The position numbers and the translations under genes are program-made. The notes under the pieces are model-generated. The model ran no database searches and was not told the origin of the DNA. It saw only the letters and a list, made by a program, of their open reading frames with translations. From positions 1 through 64,000 of the forward strand of contig NZ_NFKS01000009.1 of assembly GCF_002160515.1 (NCBI RefSeq): a stretch of 64,000 nt of DNA. The letters run 5' to 3'. Source of the stretch: Anaeromassilibacillus sp. An172 (GTDB lineage: Bacteria; Bacillota; Clostridia; Oscillospirales; Acutalibacteraceae). Shown piece after piece: positions 15,827 to 25,179 of this stretch. Position 1 is the first letter of the stretch; each line of letters begins with the position of its first letter.

Positions 15827-16690
15827 TTATTCTTCTTCGTTTTGGTTGGGGTCAAAGCTTATCAAAGCGTCTGAACCTGTAACAGTCGGAAGCTTTCCGT
15901 CCCACTTCTGGATTTTTTCATATTCAACAACATTGTCGTTGAGGGATTCTGCCAAAAGCTTGTTGGCGTCCGCCTGTGCCTGTGCCTTTGCAGTGATAGC
16001 GTCTGCCTCTGCCTGAGCGGCAATAAGCTTTTTCTGGGCTTCTGCCTCAGCTATAACTATAGCCTGTTCCTGCTCGGTTTTGGTTTTTATAAGGTTCTGT
16101 TCGGCAACCTGCTTTGCTTCGATTGCCTCGTTAAATTCCTCTGAGAAATCAAAGTTTACAATGCTGAATTTCTCGATAACAATACCGTATTCGCTTACCT
16201 TTTCTTCAAGAGAAGATTTGATTTCTTCGCCCACCTGAGCACGGAGAGTTATAAGCTCTTCGGCTGTGTATTTTGCGCTGACTGACTTCATGCTTTCCTG
16301 AACTGCGGGGAGGAGAACTATTTCCTCGTATCTTTCGCCGATGTTCTTATAAATGTTGGCGCTGGAGTCAAGTCCTACACGGTAGTTTACCGCAATTTCG
16401 CTTTCAACTGTCTGCAAATCCTTTGAAACAGCGTTTGCCTGAACTTCCTGTTTCTGGATTTTGTTGCTTATTATCGCCACATTCTGAACGAAAGGAACTT
16501 TAAAATGAAGTCCCTCCTGCATTACATTGTCGGAAACCTTACCAAGCGTCATCACAACGCCGGTGCTTCCGGCGGGAACGATTACTATGGAAAATGATGC
16601 AATAATTGCTATTACAATAATGACCGCAACTATGGGGATAATTTTTTTGACCTTTGAATTTACTTTGTTTACCGGATTGAATCCTTCCAT
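15827..16690 (-). CDS. SPFH/prohibitin (band 7) family membrane protein
   Basis: 287 residues from the ATG at 16690, preferred over the ATG at 16723 because AGGAAG precedes it. One N-terminal membrane span (IIPIVAVIIVIAIIASFSIVIV), then the band 7 domain (VPAGSTGVVMTLGKVSDNVMQEGLHFKVPF), then a long Ala/Glu/Gln-rich coiled coil (about residues 190-245) and an acidic tail. Prohibitin-like proteins form ring or scaffold assemblies in membranes, often around proteases. It lies just downstream of a DUF1836 regulator and shares its transcript. Confidence 0.88.
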   Translation of the reverse strand: MEGFNPVNKVNSKVKKIIPIVAVIIVIAIIASFSIVIVPAGSTGVVMTLGKVSDNVMQEGLHFKVPFVQNVAIISNKIQKQEVQANAVSKDLQTVESEIAVNYRVGLDSSANIYKNIGERYEEIVLLPAVQESMKSVSAKYTAEELITLRAQVGEEIKSSLEEKVSEYGIVIEKFSIVNFDFSEEFNEAIEAKQVAEQNLIKTKTEQEQAIVIAEAEAQKKLIAAQAEADAITAKAQAQADANKLLAESLNDNVVEYEKIQKWDGKLPTVTGSDALISFDPNQNEEE

Positions 16691-16719
16691 TTCTACTTCC
16701 TCACTTTTTGATTTAAAAA

Positions 16720-17286
16720 TCATAATAAATTATTTATAATACGTTCTGCCTTTTGTCTTATAACGGAGCTTTGGTATGCCAGAGTCATAATAAGCAAAGC
16801 TTTTGATAATCTTTCTTTTCCGTCGGAATTAAGATAATCAATACCTTGGGTTTCATTTTCGATTGCCCTAAGCATTTCTTCTTCGCCGTTTAAGTTATCT
16901 CTTTGGCACAGCCAAACAGTTTTGAAAAACAAGTTAAAAAGAGTGCTGTCCGGAACAAGGTCGTCGGAGGTGTCTTCCACGTCGCCGTTTATGTATTCCA
17001 TAAGGCGGATAATTTTTTCAATCTGTATTGAACCTCTTATACTGTTTATAAGAATAATTCTTATAACATGGCGTTCCTTGTAACGCTTGTTTTCGGGTTT
17101 CATAACCCAGCCACGCTTTACCCAATTTTGGATTGTGGTGGTTTCAAGTCCCGTAATCTCTCTTACCTGGGCGAGAGTAAGACCTCCGGTTGCCTTGAAT
17201 ACAGGTTCGATTAAACCGTATACATTGTTCTCGTTACCTTCTTTATATGATATTGCCGTTCCCGGGATTGTTAATATCAAATTCAT
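16720..17286 (-). CDS. DUF1836 family protein with MerR-like helix-turn-helix
   Basis: 188 residues. The segment GGLTLAQVREITGLETTTIQNWVKRGWV is a MerR-type winged helix start; the rest is all-helical, as in DUF1836 proteins of Firmicutes. ATG 17286 is preferred over GTG 17289, with AAGGGAG upstream. Probable DNA-binding regulator of unknown target. It sits directly before the SPFH gene, which may be its target. Confidence 0.75.
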   Translation of the reverse strand: MNLILTIPGTAISYKEGNENNVYGLIEPVFKATGGLTLAQVREITGLETTTIQNWVKRGWVMKPENKRYKERHVIRIILINSIRGSIQIEKIIRLMEYINGDVEDTSDDLVPDSTLFNLFFKTVWLCQRDNLNGEEEMLRAIENETQGIDYLNSDGKERLSKALLIMTLAYQSSVIRQKAERIINNLL

Positions 17287-17405
17287 CACTCCCTTTATTG
17301 AGTTGAGAAGATTATATCATGAGTTCACGTGACTGTCAATAGGGTTCGCAATATTATTATGTACAAACCTTAACATATGTATTTGTAGAAAAAATACAAA
17401 AATAA

Positions 17406-17432
17406 AAATCCCCGAGTCCTGCTCGGGGATTT
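17406..17432 (-). terminator. Terminator of rpmB
   Basis: AAATCCCCGAG / CTCGGGGATTT with a 5-nt loop. On the minus strand it runs into TTTTTATTTTTG. Confidence 0.9.
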
Positions 17433-17449
17433 AAGTGTGCGTATTGATA

Positions 17450-17656
17450 TTAAACTGCCTTAGGAGCGCTAACAGCTCTTGTTACCTTACCTGAACGTAA
17501 GCAGCGGGTGCAAGCGTGTACGTGCTTAGGTGTACCGTTAACTACAGCCTTAACTCTTCTTACATTTGGCTTCCATGTTCTGTTTGAACGTCTGTGTGAG
17601 TGGGAAACCTTTATACCGAAAGCAATATCCTTACCGCAGAAATCACATTTTGCCAT
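17450..17656 (-). CDS. rpmB: 50S ribosomal protein L28
   Basis: 68 residues starting MAKCDFCGKDIAFGIKVSHSHRRSNRTWKPN, with AAGGAGGTGC just upstream. A longer in-frame ORF to 17689 runs over this ribosome binding site and is rejected. It carries two CxxC pairs (CDFC, CTRC), the zinc-binding form of L28. L28 is part of the large subunit. Monocistronic with its own terminator. Confidence 0.96.
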   Translation of the reverse strand: MAKCDFCGKDIAFGIKVSHSHRRSNRTWKPNVRRVKAVVNGTPKHVHACTRCLRSGKVTRAVSAPKAV

Positions 17657-17915
17657 GCTTCTGCACCTCCTTAGAATCATAATAAACATTTTAACTATGC
17701 TATAATAACAGATTTCATCTGTAAATGCAAGGGGTTTTAACTTTTTATTTCAATAATTTTTTTATATTACCAATATTTGTGCATTATTTACATGTATACC
17801 TTTATGGCTATTGTAATTAAAAGGAAAATGTAATATAATTAAACTGTATTTCTGTATTCAAATACAGAGTATAAAACAAAAATACTACAAAATCAAGTAT
17901 ATCAGGAGGTATATT

Positions 17916-18599
17916 ATGCTTTTCGATTTGATTAACGGCAGACTCACCTTTGAATCCGCTATAGCTACAATTCTGGCGGTTCTGCTTATTATCTTTTTGG
18001 TTCTGCCATTTCACGAGTGGGCTCACGCCTTTGTTGGTTACAAGTTGGGCGATGTGTCCGTCAAATACAGAAAAAGACTTACATTAAATCCTATTGAGCA
18101 TATAGACCCGTTAGGTGCTTTGTGTCTGCTGTTGTTTGGTTTCGGCTGGGCAAAGCCTGTACCTATTGATTCACGCTATTTCAAAAAGCCAAAAAGAGAT
18201 ATGGCTCTTGTGGCTTTGGCAGGTCCTCTTGCCAATTTGATTGCCGCAACTGTGGGCGGACTGTTTTTAAACATGTATGTTACATTCTGTGCAAGATTTA
18301 TTTATACAAATACCGCAGGATATATCATCTTGAGTTTCTTAGTGAATTATGTGTTTATCAATATTATTTTGGCGGTGTTTAACCTTATTCCAATACCGCC
18401 CCTTGACGGCTCAAAGGTGCTCTATGCATGTTTGCCTGACAGAATACTTTATAAGTTTATTCCTTATGAAAGATACTTTATCCTTATAGTTTTGGCTTTG
18501 ATGTGGGTGGGAGTGCTTTCTTATCCTATCAACTTTGTTGCAAACTATATTTACAACGGCATTATGTGGCTTACTGGTTTGCCTTTTAGTTTCTTATAA
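17916..18599 (+). CDS. Site-2 protease family membrane metalloprotease (M50)
   Basis: 227 residues, five or six membrane spans. The zinc site is HEWAH in the first spans (FHEWAHAFVGYKLGD), and the second ligand motif is NLIPIPPLDGSK (conserved Asp). This is the short cytosol-facing site-2 protease type that commonly precedes scpAB in Firmicutes. Ribosome binding site CAGGAGGT. It is followed 23 nt later by scpA, so likely co-transcribed. Substrate unknown. Confidence 0.9.
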   Translation: MLFDLINGRLTFESAIATILAVLLIIFLVLPFHEWAHAFVGYKLGDVSVKYRKRLTLNPIEHIDPLGALCLLLFGFGWAKPVPIDSRYFKKPKRDMALVALAGPLANLIAATVGGLFLNMYVTFCARFIYTNTAGYIILSFLVNYVFINIILAVFNLIPIPPLDGSKVLYACLPDRILYKFIPYERYFILIVLALMWVGVLSYPINFVANYIYNGIMWLTGLPFSFL

Positions 18600-18622
18600 T
18601 AAGTTTTACAGCGGAGGGATAA

Positions 18623-19432
18623 TTGTTGGAACATTCACCGGTTGTGCTGCAATACAAGCTGCCCGAGTTTGAGGGGCCGCTGGATTTGCTGCTTACTCTG
18701 ATTTCCAAAAATAAAATAAATATCTGCGATATTCAAATAAGCGAGCTTTTAGAGCAGTATATGGAGCAGATTTCAAAAATGCAGGAGCAGGACATGGATA
18801 TAGCTTCCGAGTTTTTGGAGATGGCTTCAAGACTTGTCTATATCAAGTCGGTTTTCCTGCTTCCAAAGCACGAGGAAGAGGCTCAGGAGCTTAAAAAAGA
18901 GCTTGAGGGTCAGCTTATAGAGTATCAGCTTTGCAGAAAAACAGCCGCTATTCTGGGAACTATGGCAAACTTTGACGCCTTTTACAGGGGAGCTTCTCCG
19001 GTCGAGTACGACCTCACCTATAAAAGAAAGCATCCTCCCGAGGATATCGCCAGAGGTTACGAGAGCGCCTGCGGCAGGGGAAAAAGACGTCTTCCGCCGC
19101 CGGCAGAGGCTTTTTCCGGAATTGTGGCAAAGAGGATTGTGTCTGTCGGCTCAAGGATTGTCCATGTGCTCAGACGCCTTAAAAACGAACACAACCTTAC
19201 CTACGGCAATCTTTTTGAAACAAGTACCGAAAGGGGAGAGCTTGTTGCCACATTCCTGGCTGTGCTGGAGCTTGTAAAGGGCAAGCGCATACGAATAGAG
19301 GGCGACGGAGAAAATGCTCAGGTGGTTGTTAAGGACGATTTGGGCGATATAGAACAGCTCCAGAGAGAGGCGGATTTGTCCTACTCTAAAGATGAAGAAC
19401 CGGAAAATGAAGCAGGTGGTGAAGAAGTATGA
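18623..19432 (+). CDS. scpA: Segregation and condensation protein A
   Basis: 269 residues starting at one of two adjacent TTG codons (18623 or 18626), 5 or 8 nt after GGAGGG. The N-terminus YKLPEFEGPLDLLLTLISKNKINICDIQI is the kleisin segment that binds the SMC neck. The middle is helical and acidic, and the C-terminal winged helix binds the SMC head. With ScpB and SMC it forms the condensin that compacts and separates chromosomes. Overlaps scpB by 4 nt. Confidence 0.95.
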   Translation: MLEHSPVVLQYKLPEFEGPLDLLLTLISKNKINICDIQISELLEQYMEQISKMQEQDMDIASEFLEMASRLVYIKSVFLLPKHEEEAQELKKELEGQLIEYQLCRKTAAILGTMANFDAFYRGASPVEYDLTYKRKHPPEDIARGYESACGRGKRRLPPPAEAFSGIVAKRIVSVGSRIVHVLRRLKNEHNLTYGNLFETSTERGELVATFLAVLELVKGKRIRIEGDGENAQVVVKDDLGDIEQLQREADLSYSKDEEPENEAGGEEV

Positions 19433-20025
19433 CAGACAGAGAAAATATTTGCGCCATAGAAGCGATTTTGTTTGCTTCCGGCGGTTCTGTTTCCATAGAT
19501 AAAATAATGTCGGCTTTGGACATAAAAAAGGCTCAGGCACTTGAATATATCAAAGTGCTTGTGGAAGAATATAACAGTGAGAAAAGAGGACTTGAGATTA
19601 TAAAGCTCAACGACTCCTATCAGATGGTTACTAAAAAAGCTTATGCGCCTCAGATACGCACCGTTATGGATTTGAAGAGAAACACACCGTTATCCCAGGC
19701 GGCGTTAGAGGTTTTGGCGGTTGTGGCTTACAATCAGCCTGTCACCAAGGCTTTTGTGGAGCAGGTGAGAGGTGTTGACTGCAGCGGCGTTCTGTCAAGC
19801 CTTGCGGCTAAGGATTTGGTTGAAGAAAGAGGAAGACTTGAACTTCCCGGCAGACCTCTGCTTTACGGAACGACTGAAAACTTTTTGAGATGCTTCGGTC
19901 TTTCCTCTTTGGATGATTTGCCAAGCCTGCCTGAAAAAGAGGGAGAAAAAGAAGAACCCCTTACCGGAGAAGAGCTTTCCGCCCTTGCCGGTGAGGCTCA
20001 AAGCCTTCTTGATATGGCTAAATAA
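19429..20025 (+). CDS. scpB: Segregation and condensation protein B
   Basis: 198 residues, start overlapping the scpA stop (ATGA). Two winged-helix domains. Conserved segments are ICAIEAILFASGGSVSIDKI, LSQAALEVLAVVAYNQPVTKAFVEQVRGVDC and GRLELPGRPLLYGTTENFLRCFGL. It dimerises and clamps ScpA in the SMC complex. C-terminal tail acidic and variable. Confidence 0.96.
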   Translation: MTDRENICAIEAILFASGGSVSIDKIMSALDIKKAQALEYIKVLVEEYNSEKRGLEIIKLNDSYQMVTKKAYAPQIRTVMDLKRNTPLSQAALEVLAVVAYNQPVTKAFVEQVRGVDCSGVLSSLAAKDLVEERGRLELPGRPLLYGTTENFLRCFGLSSLDDLPSLPEKEGEKEEPLTGEELSALAGEAQSLLDMAK

Positions 20026-20079
20026 GTCCTTATCATAACAAAACAGGCGCAGGCTTAATAAAAGAATTGGGGTGGTACA

Positions 20080-20799
20080 TTGGCGTGGCTGTGGATTTTA
20101 GGTTCTGTTGCGCTGTTGCTGATACTTTTTCTGATTTCTTCCGTACATGTGAGTTTTTCCTACGATAAAAAAATGAAATATAAGCTCAGGTGGCTTTTTA
20201 TTTCCATAAGTTCCGAGGATTTTAAGGAAAAAACAACTGAGGAAAAAAAGGAAGAAAAGCCTCAGGAGAAAAAGCCGGAAAAACCGAAATCTTCTTTTTT
20301 AAAAAATCTGTATAAAGGGGAAGGTTTGACGGGTATAATAGATATACTTCGTGATGTATCACAGATTGCCCAAGGCGCATTAAAATATGTTTTTGAACAC
20401 TTAATTGTAAAAAGATTTTATATAGATATATCTGTCGCCTGCGGCGACGCCGCAAAAACTGCGATACGTTACGGACAGGTATGCGCCGGAGTTTATCCCT
20501 GCGCCGGCATAATTGTTTCAAATACAAAATGCAGAAGTTACGATATAAACATATATCCCGATTTTGATGATAAATCGGAAAGTAAAATATCGGTGGACTT
20601 TAAGGGAAGAGTAAAACTGTTTTTTATTATAAAAACAGCGGTTGTTTACGGTTTGAAGCTTTTGAAAATCTATAAAAACAGAATTATCCCCTCTATTATC
20701 AGAGGAGAGAGAAAAGGCAAAAAACCTGCAAACAGCCGGGAAAGTCAAATAAAAAATAATACTGTGTCTGATGAAAATAATTCAAAGAAAAAGGAGTAA
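20080..20799 (+). CDS. DUF2953 domain-containing membrane-anchored protein
   Basis: 239 residues from TTG 20080 (GGGGTGG upstream). An N-terminal membrane span (LWILGSVALLLILFLISSVHV) and a Lys/Glu-rich linker (about residues 50-75) precede a beta-rich DUF2953 domain, which includes the ISVACGDAAKTAIRYGQVCAGVYP segment. The C-terminal tail is basic. The family is found in spore formers directly upstream of ytfJ, as here (5 nt gap), suggesting a sporulation-linked envelope role. Function not established. Confidence 0.8.
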   Translation: MAWLWILGSVALLLILFLISSVHVSFSYDKKMKYKLRWLFISISSEDFKEKTTEEKKEEKPQEKKPEKPKSSFLKNLYKGEGLTGIIDILRDVSQIAQGALKYVFEHLIVKRFYIDISVACGDAAKTAIRYGQVCAGVYPCAGIIVSNTKCRSYDINIYPDFDDKSESKISVDFKGRVKLFFIIKTAVVYGLKLLKIYKNRIIPSIIRGERKGKKPANSRESQIKNNTVSDENNSKKKE

Positions 20800-20804
20800 T
20801 CAAC

Positions 20805-21224
20805 ATGGAAGAACATCCAATTAACAAACTGATGGACACCACCATGCAGAAAATTAAAGAAATGGTGGATGTAAACACAATTATCGGTGACCCTATAACA
20901 ACACCTGACGGAACAACAATTATTCCGATTTCAAAGGTAAGCTACGGTTTTGCCGCTGGCGGAACAGATTTTCCGTCAAAAAGAGAAAACAGAGATAATT
21001 TCGGCGGCGGAAGCGGCGCAGGCGTTTCAATCACACCTATCGGATTTCTTACCGTTTGTAAGGGCGATGTAAGAATGGTTACTGTTGAAAACAATAACGG
21101 AACCATAGAAAATGTAATAGGAATGGTTCCCGATATGGTGAGCAAGGTAGGGGCTATATTTAAAAAGGACAAGCCGGCAAAGGAAGATTTTGCAGATATA
21201 AAGCTTGACGACCCTGAAATATAA
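20805..21224 (+). CDS. ytfJ: Sporulation protein YtfJ (GerW family)
   Basis: 139 residues. The YtfJ core is intact: PINKLMDTTMQKIKEMVDVNTIIGDPI, GTTIIPISKVSYGFAAGG, the Gly-rich FGGGSGAGVSITPIGFL, then a short acidic tail. In Bacillus the homologue is made in the forespore and affects spore germination. Ribosome binding site AAGGAG. Follows the DUF2953 gene and precedes a D-alanyl-D-alanine carboxypeptidase. Confidence 0.93.
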   Translation: MEEHPINKLMDTTMQKIKEMVDVNTIIGDPITTPDGTTIIPISKVSYGFAAGGTDFPSKRENRDNFGGGSGAGVSITPIGFLTVCKGDVRMVTVENNNGTIENVIGMVPDMVSKVGAIFKKDKPAKEDFADIKLDDPEI

Positions 21225-21296
21225 TTTTGATGTCTGAAAATTATCATAAAATTATTTTTCAAAGCATATTTGTGAACAAATATGTGAGGTGATTTT

Positions 21297-22397
21297 ATGA
21301 TAATGCGAAAAATCGGAGCTTTGACGTTGTCGTTGATGTTTTTGACCTTGGTTATAAAAACGTCCTATGCGGACGCCGCAGAAAATCCCGCCGAACCTGA
21401 ACTTTCCGCTCAGTCGGCGGTACTGTTTTGTCCGGACAACGGTGAGGTGATTTTTCAGAAATCCGCCCATGATAAAATGAAAATTGCCAGCACAACCAAG
21501 ATTATGACCACCCTTTTGACGCTGGAAGAGGCGGAAAAAGATGATAAAGTCCTTGAGTTTACTCTAGATATGGTTGCAGAGGGCAGTTCTATGTATTTGC
21601 AGGATGGCAACAAGCTCAGGCTTTCCGATTTGGCAGTGGGTATGATGCTGGCTTCCGGAAATGACGGTGCAAATGCGGCGGCTGTAACCATCGGCGGAAG
21701 TGCTGAAAAATTTGCCGAAATGATGAATAAAAGGGCGGAAGAAATAGGCATGAATGATACCCATTTTGTAACTCCCAGCGGCTTGGACTACGAAAATCAC
21801 TACAGCACCGCCTACGATATGGCTTTGCTTATGGGCGAGGCTATGAAAAATCAGGACTTTGCGGAAATCGCTAAGATGAAAAACGGCTCTGTGGAGCTTA
21901 TTTATCCGGAGGGTAAAATTCTTTCCTATACAAACCATAACAAGCTTCTGAGCTTGTATGAATACTGTATCGGAGGGAAAACAGGATTTACCAAAGCCGC
22001 CGGAAGATGTCTTGTGACTGCCGCCGAAAAAGACGGAGTGACTTTAATAGCCGTAACATTAAATGCCCCATCTGACTGGAATGACCATATTAACCTTTAC
22101 AATTACGGTTTTTCCCTGTTAGAAAGTGTGGAGATTTCAAAGGAAAGTCTTTCGGTGGAAGTGCCTGTCGCCGGAACAGGAGAGAAAATTAAGCTCGTTC
22201 CCGATAAAAATTTGACTTTTGTGAGAAAAATCGGCGGTCAGGACTTTGACATAGAAGAAAATGTACGTTATTATATACCTAAATTTATTTATCAGCCCGT
22301 AATGTGGGATGAACCTTACGGAAAAGCTGTTGTTTATCTCGGAAATAATAAATTGGAAAGCTTTTTGCTGTTTCCGGAAAATAACTCAAATGAATGA
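21297..22397 (+). CDS. D-alanyl-D-alanine carboxypeptidase (penicillin-binding protein, S11 family)
   Basis: 366 residues with an N-terminal signal peptide (about residues 1-28). The three active-site motifs are present: SxxK as STTK (S65, K68), SxN as SGN in MLASGNDGANAAAV, and KTG in GGKTGFTKAAGR. A C-terminal beta domain (PBP5_C type) follows from about residue 290. No obvious C-terminal amphipathic anchor is seen. It trims the terminal D-Ala of peptidoglycan peptides outside the cell. The context beside ytfJ suggests a DacF-like sporulation role, but a vegetative enzyme is possible. Confidence 0.92.
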   Translation: MIMRKIGALTLSLMFLTLVIKTSYADAAENPAEPELSAQSAVLFCPDNGEVIFQKSAHDKMKIASTTKIMTTLLTLEEAEKDDKVLEFTLDMVAEGSSMYLQDGNKLRLSDLAVGMMLASGNDGANAAAVTIGGSAEKFAEMMNKRAEEIGMNDTHFVTPSGLDYENHYSTAYDMALLMGEAMKNQDFAEIAKMKNGSVELIYPEGKILSYTNHNKLLSLYEYCIGGKTGFTKAAGRCLVTAAEKDGVTLIAVTLNAPSDWNDHINLYNYGFSLLESVEISKESLSVEVPVAGTGEKIKLVPDKNLTFVRKIGGQDFDIEENVRYYIPKFIYQPVMWDEPYGKAVVYLGNNKLESFLLFPENNSNE

Positions 22398-22444
22398 TGA
22401 AGCTGTTTTCTAATGAAAACGCATATGTGAGCAAAACCGGGATG

Positions 22445-22498
22445 CCAAAGGAACCACCGTCCCTTTGGCAGGAGGTTTGGAGGACGGAGTCCTTCAAG
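22445..22498 (+). repeat. 54-bp dispersed repeat, copy 1
   Basis: Begins with hairpin CCAAAGG...CCTTTGG and continues GGTTTGGAGGACGGAGTCCTTCAAG. It aligns without gaps to 27288-27341 (46 of 54 identical). Lies between the carboxypeptidase gene and rluB, ending just before the rluB ribosome binding site. Confidence 0.8.
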
Positions 22499-22511
22499 AA
22501 GGAGGAAATGA

Positions 22512-23258
22512 ATGATTATCAGATTACAGAAGATGATGGCTGACTGCGGTGTGGCTTCCAGAAGAAAGTGTGAAGAGCTTATCGCACAGGGAAAAGTAAA
22601 GGTAAACGGAGTTGTTGCGGAAATAGGGGATAAGGTTGACCCCTATAACGATAAGGTTTTCGTAAACGGTAAAAAGCTTACCGCCGCCGCAAAGCCGAAA
22701 TACAGATATATTATGCTCCATAAACCAAGAGGATATATCACAACCATGAACGATGAAAGAGGCAGAAAGTGCGTTGCGGAGCTTGTAAAGGATATTCCGG
22801 AAAGAATATATCCTGTTGGCAGACTTGACAGGGATTCAGAGGGAATGCTTCTGATGACCAATGACGGAGAATTTGCGAACATAATCACACATCCTAAGAA
22901 ACATATTTATAAAGTCTACAGAGTAACGGTGCGCCCGGGAATTACCGAGGACCAGATTGTGGAAATGTCTGTGGGAATGGAAATCGACGGCTACAAAACT
23001 GCGCCTGCTGAGGTTAGAGTTATTCAAAAGCAGGAGGGAAGAGCGGTTCTGGAAATCGTGCTTAGAGAGGGCAGAAACCGTCAGATTAGAAAGATGTGCG
23101 AGAAGCTGGGAATTGAGGTTGCAAGACTGAAAAGAACAGCGGTTGGTCAGGTAAAGCTTGGTATGCTTCAGCCGGGAAAATGGCGTGAGCTTACCAAAGA
23201 AGAGGTTAAAAAGCTTACCGCCAATCCGAACCCCTCAAGGCATGTTGTCAAGAAATAA
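22512..23258 (+). CDS. rluB: Ribosomal large subunit pseudouridine synthase B (RsuA family)
   Basis: 248 residues. S4 RNA-binding domain in residues 1-62 (RLQKMMADCGVASRRKCEELIAQGKVKVNG), then the pseudouridine synthase domain with the catalytic aspartate in GRLDRDSEGMLLMTND and the conserved REGRNRQIRKMC. It isomerises a uridine of 23S rRNA. Its position after scpAB-ytfJ-dac is the common clostridial order. GAAGGAGG precedes ATG. Confidence 0.95.
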   Translation: MIIRLQKMMADCGVASRRKCEELIAQGKVKVNGVVAEIGDKVDPYNDKVFVNGKKLTAAAKPKYRYIMLHKPRGYITTMNDERGRKCVAELVKDIPERIYPVGRLDRDSEGMLLMTNDGEFANIITHPKKHIYKVYRVTVRPGITEDQIVEMSVGMEIDGYKTAPAEVRVIQKQEGRAVLEIVLREGRNRQIRKMCEKLGIEVARLKRTAVGQVKLGMLQPGKWRELTKEEVKKLTANPNPSRHVVKK

Positions 23259-23273
23259 AGGCAGGGAATTTTT

Positions 23274-23654
23274 ATGCTTACTATTTTACCATCTAAGGAC
23301 AGTGAGATAATCGAAAAATGCTGTCCAGAGACAGATTGTGCAGAGGCTCTCATTTCAAGGGAAAAGGGTCAGGAAATAGGATATATCTGTGTAGAACAGG
23401 TTGGAAGCCTTTTAAAGATAATCGGAATGGAGCTTTACTACTGCCCGAATACAGAAAAACTTAGCCAAAAGGACAGAATTGACGGTGACTGCCTTGTCCG
23501 TGCGGCAGGCTCTTATGCATGGAACAGGGATATATCCGTTATGGAATGTGAAAAAAAGGAATTGTTCCACTTGCTTGTACAGCTTGGTTTTCAGCAAATT
23601 GACGATAAAGTGACGATAAATCTCAGTCAATTATTTAAACCGTGTAAAAATTAA
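23274..23654 (+). CDS. Conserved hypothetical protein, possibly GNAT-like
   Basis: 126 residues, 15 nt after rluB. The segment ALISREKGQEIGYICVEQVGSLLKIIGMELYY and the later LVRAAGSYAWNRDI resemble a truncated acetyltransferase (GNAT) half-fold, with a C-terminal LVQLGFQ helix-strand element. No acetyl-CoA P-loop motif (Q/RxxGxG/A) is clear, so the fold assignment is weak. Six cysteines but no metal-site spacing. Probably co-transcribed with rluB. Confidence 0.6.
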   Translation: MLTILPSKDSEIIEKCCPETDCAEALISREKGQEIGYICVEQVGSLLKIIGMELYYCPNTEKLSQKDRIDGDCLVRAAGSYAWNRDISVMECEKKELFHLLVQLGFQQIDDKVTINLSQLFKPCKN

Positions 23655-23791
23655 CAAAAAGAGAAATTTTTTCTTGTACTTTGACTAAATTTATAATATA
23701 ATATAAACTGTGATATTTTGGGGGTAATCTAACTCAAAGATTGCCTCATTAGACTGAATTCTGACAAAGAATTAAATGGAGGAATATTAAA

Positions 23792-25102
23792 ATGAGTATT
23801 GAACAAATGACCAAGGCAAGGGAAGCGGCAATGAATACATCCGCATATAAGAACCTGCTGAAGTTTTTTGACGAAAACAGCTTTTCTGAAATAGACGGCT
23901 TCGCAAAATCCGGCAAGAACTATGCTGAAGTTGTTGCAGGTTTTGGTATGGTAGAAGGCATGCCGGTTTATGCTTTCGCTCAGAACAGAGACGTATGCGG
24001 CGGCGCAATGAGCAAGGCTCACGCTGCTAAAGTAAAGAAGATATATGACTTGGCTTTAAAGACAGGCGCTCCTGTTGTAGGCTTCTACGACAGCATCGGC
24101 GGCAAGCTCAGAGAGGGTAACGAGCTTTTGGCTGGTTACGGCGATGTTTTGAATGCTTCCGGTCAGCTTTCCGGTGTTGTTCCTCAGATTTCCGTAATCC
24201 TCGGAAACTGCCTCGGAACAGGCGCTTTGACAGCTGCTAACGCTGACTTTATCATCATGAATAAAAAGGCTACACTTTCTCTCTCCACAATGGGTACAGA
24301 GGGAACTGCTGAGGATAACGCAAAGAAGGGTATCTCCGCTCTTACAGCAGAGAACAACGCAGAGGCTATTGCAAAGGCAAGAGAGCTTATTACATATCTC
24401 CCTTCAAATAACCTCAGCTCTTCAGCTGCTGCATTTGAGGCTGCACCTGCTGCTGCTCCTAAGTGCCCTGCTGAGATGGTTGCTGACGAGAACACTCTCT
24501 TTGAACTCTATGCAAACTACGGTTCACAGGCTGTTGTAAGCCTTGGCAGAGTTGACGGCAGAGTTGTAGGCTTTGTTGGCACAAAGGGCGAGAGCGTTGG
24601 CTATCATGCAGGCGACAAGATTGCAAAGTTTGTTCGTTTCTGCGACGCTTTCTCAATTCCTGTTATCACTTTTGTAAACAGCGAAGAATTTACTTCAATC
24701 AAGACTGCTTCTAAGGTTACAAGCGCATATGCTGAGGCAACAACTGTTAAGATTTCTGTTGTTACAGGTACTGCTGTAGGCGCTTTGTACATCGCAATGG
24801 CTGGAAGCGGCGCAAACACAGATGTTACTTTTGCTCTTCCACAGGCTATAATCTCTCCTGTTACTCCTGAGGCTGCTGCATTTATCATGGCTCCTGAGAA
24901 GATGAACGTTGTTCCTGCAAAGCAGAAGGAAGCTGCAATGAAGTTTGCACAGGCAGAGCTTTCAGCATTTAAGGCTGCTGAAAACGGCTTTGTTGAGGAT
25001 GTTATCACTGAGGACGAGCTCAGAGGCAAGATTGCTGCTGCTCTTGAGATGCTTGAGGGCAAGAGAGTTCCAACACTTGCAAAGAAACATTCAACAATCT
25101 GA
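23792..25102 (+). CDS. Carboxyltransferase subunit (acyl-CoA carboxylase type, 12S-like)
   Basis: 436 residues, shorter than the roughly 510 of propionyl-CoA carboxylase beta chains. Both crotonase-like halves are visible: GFYDSIGGKLREG...GNCLGTGALTAANADFIIM in the N-half, and DGRVVGFVGTKGESVGYHAGDKIAKFVRFCDAFSIPVITFVN with TGTAVGALYIAMAG in the C-half. This fold moves a carboxyl group between biotin and an acyl-CoA. It is followed by a biotin carrier and an OadA-type carboxyltransferase and has no biotin carboxylase, which resembles soluble transcarboxylase. GGAGG ribosome binding site. Confidence 0.85.
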   Translation: MSIEQMTKAREAAMNTSAYKNLLKFFDENSFSEIDGFAKSGKNYAEVVAGFGMVEGMPVYAFAQNRDVCGGAMSKAHAAKVKKIYDLALKTGAPVVGFYDSIGGKLREGNELLAGYGDVLNASGQLSGVVPQISVILGNCLGTGALTAANADFIIMNKKATLSLSTMGTEGTAEDNAKKGISALTAENNAEAIAKARELITYLPSNNLSSSAAAFEAAPAAAPKCPAEMVADENTLFELYANYGSQAVVSLGRVDGRVVGFVGTKGESVGYHAGDKIAKFVRFCDAFSIPVITFVNSEEFTSIKTASKVTSAYAEATTVKISVVTGTAVGALYIAMAGSGANTDVTFALPQAIISPVTPEAAAFIMAPEKMNVVPAKQKEAAMKFAQAELSAFKAAENGFVEDVITEDELRGKIAAALEMLEGKRVPTLAKKHSTI

Positions 25103-25179
25103 TTAAACATATAACGACATAAAATATATTCCTGCATTAAATTATTTTACTGCGTGGGTTTAGAAAAGGGGATTTTACA

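Noticed and set aside
24604-25137. 177-residue minus-strand ORF over the carboxyltransferase gene
   Set aside because: Shadow of a well-supported gene with strong codon bias on the other strand; Ser/Ala/Thr-rich artefact.
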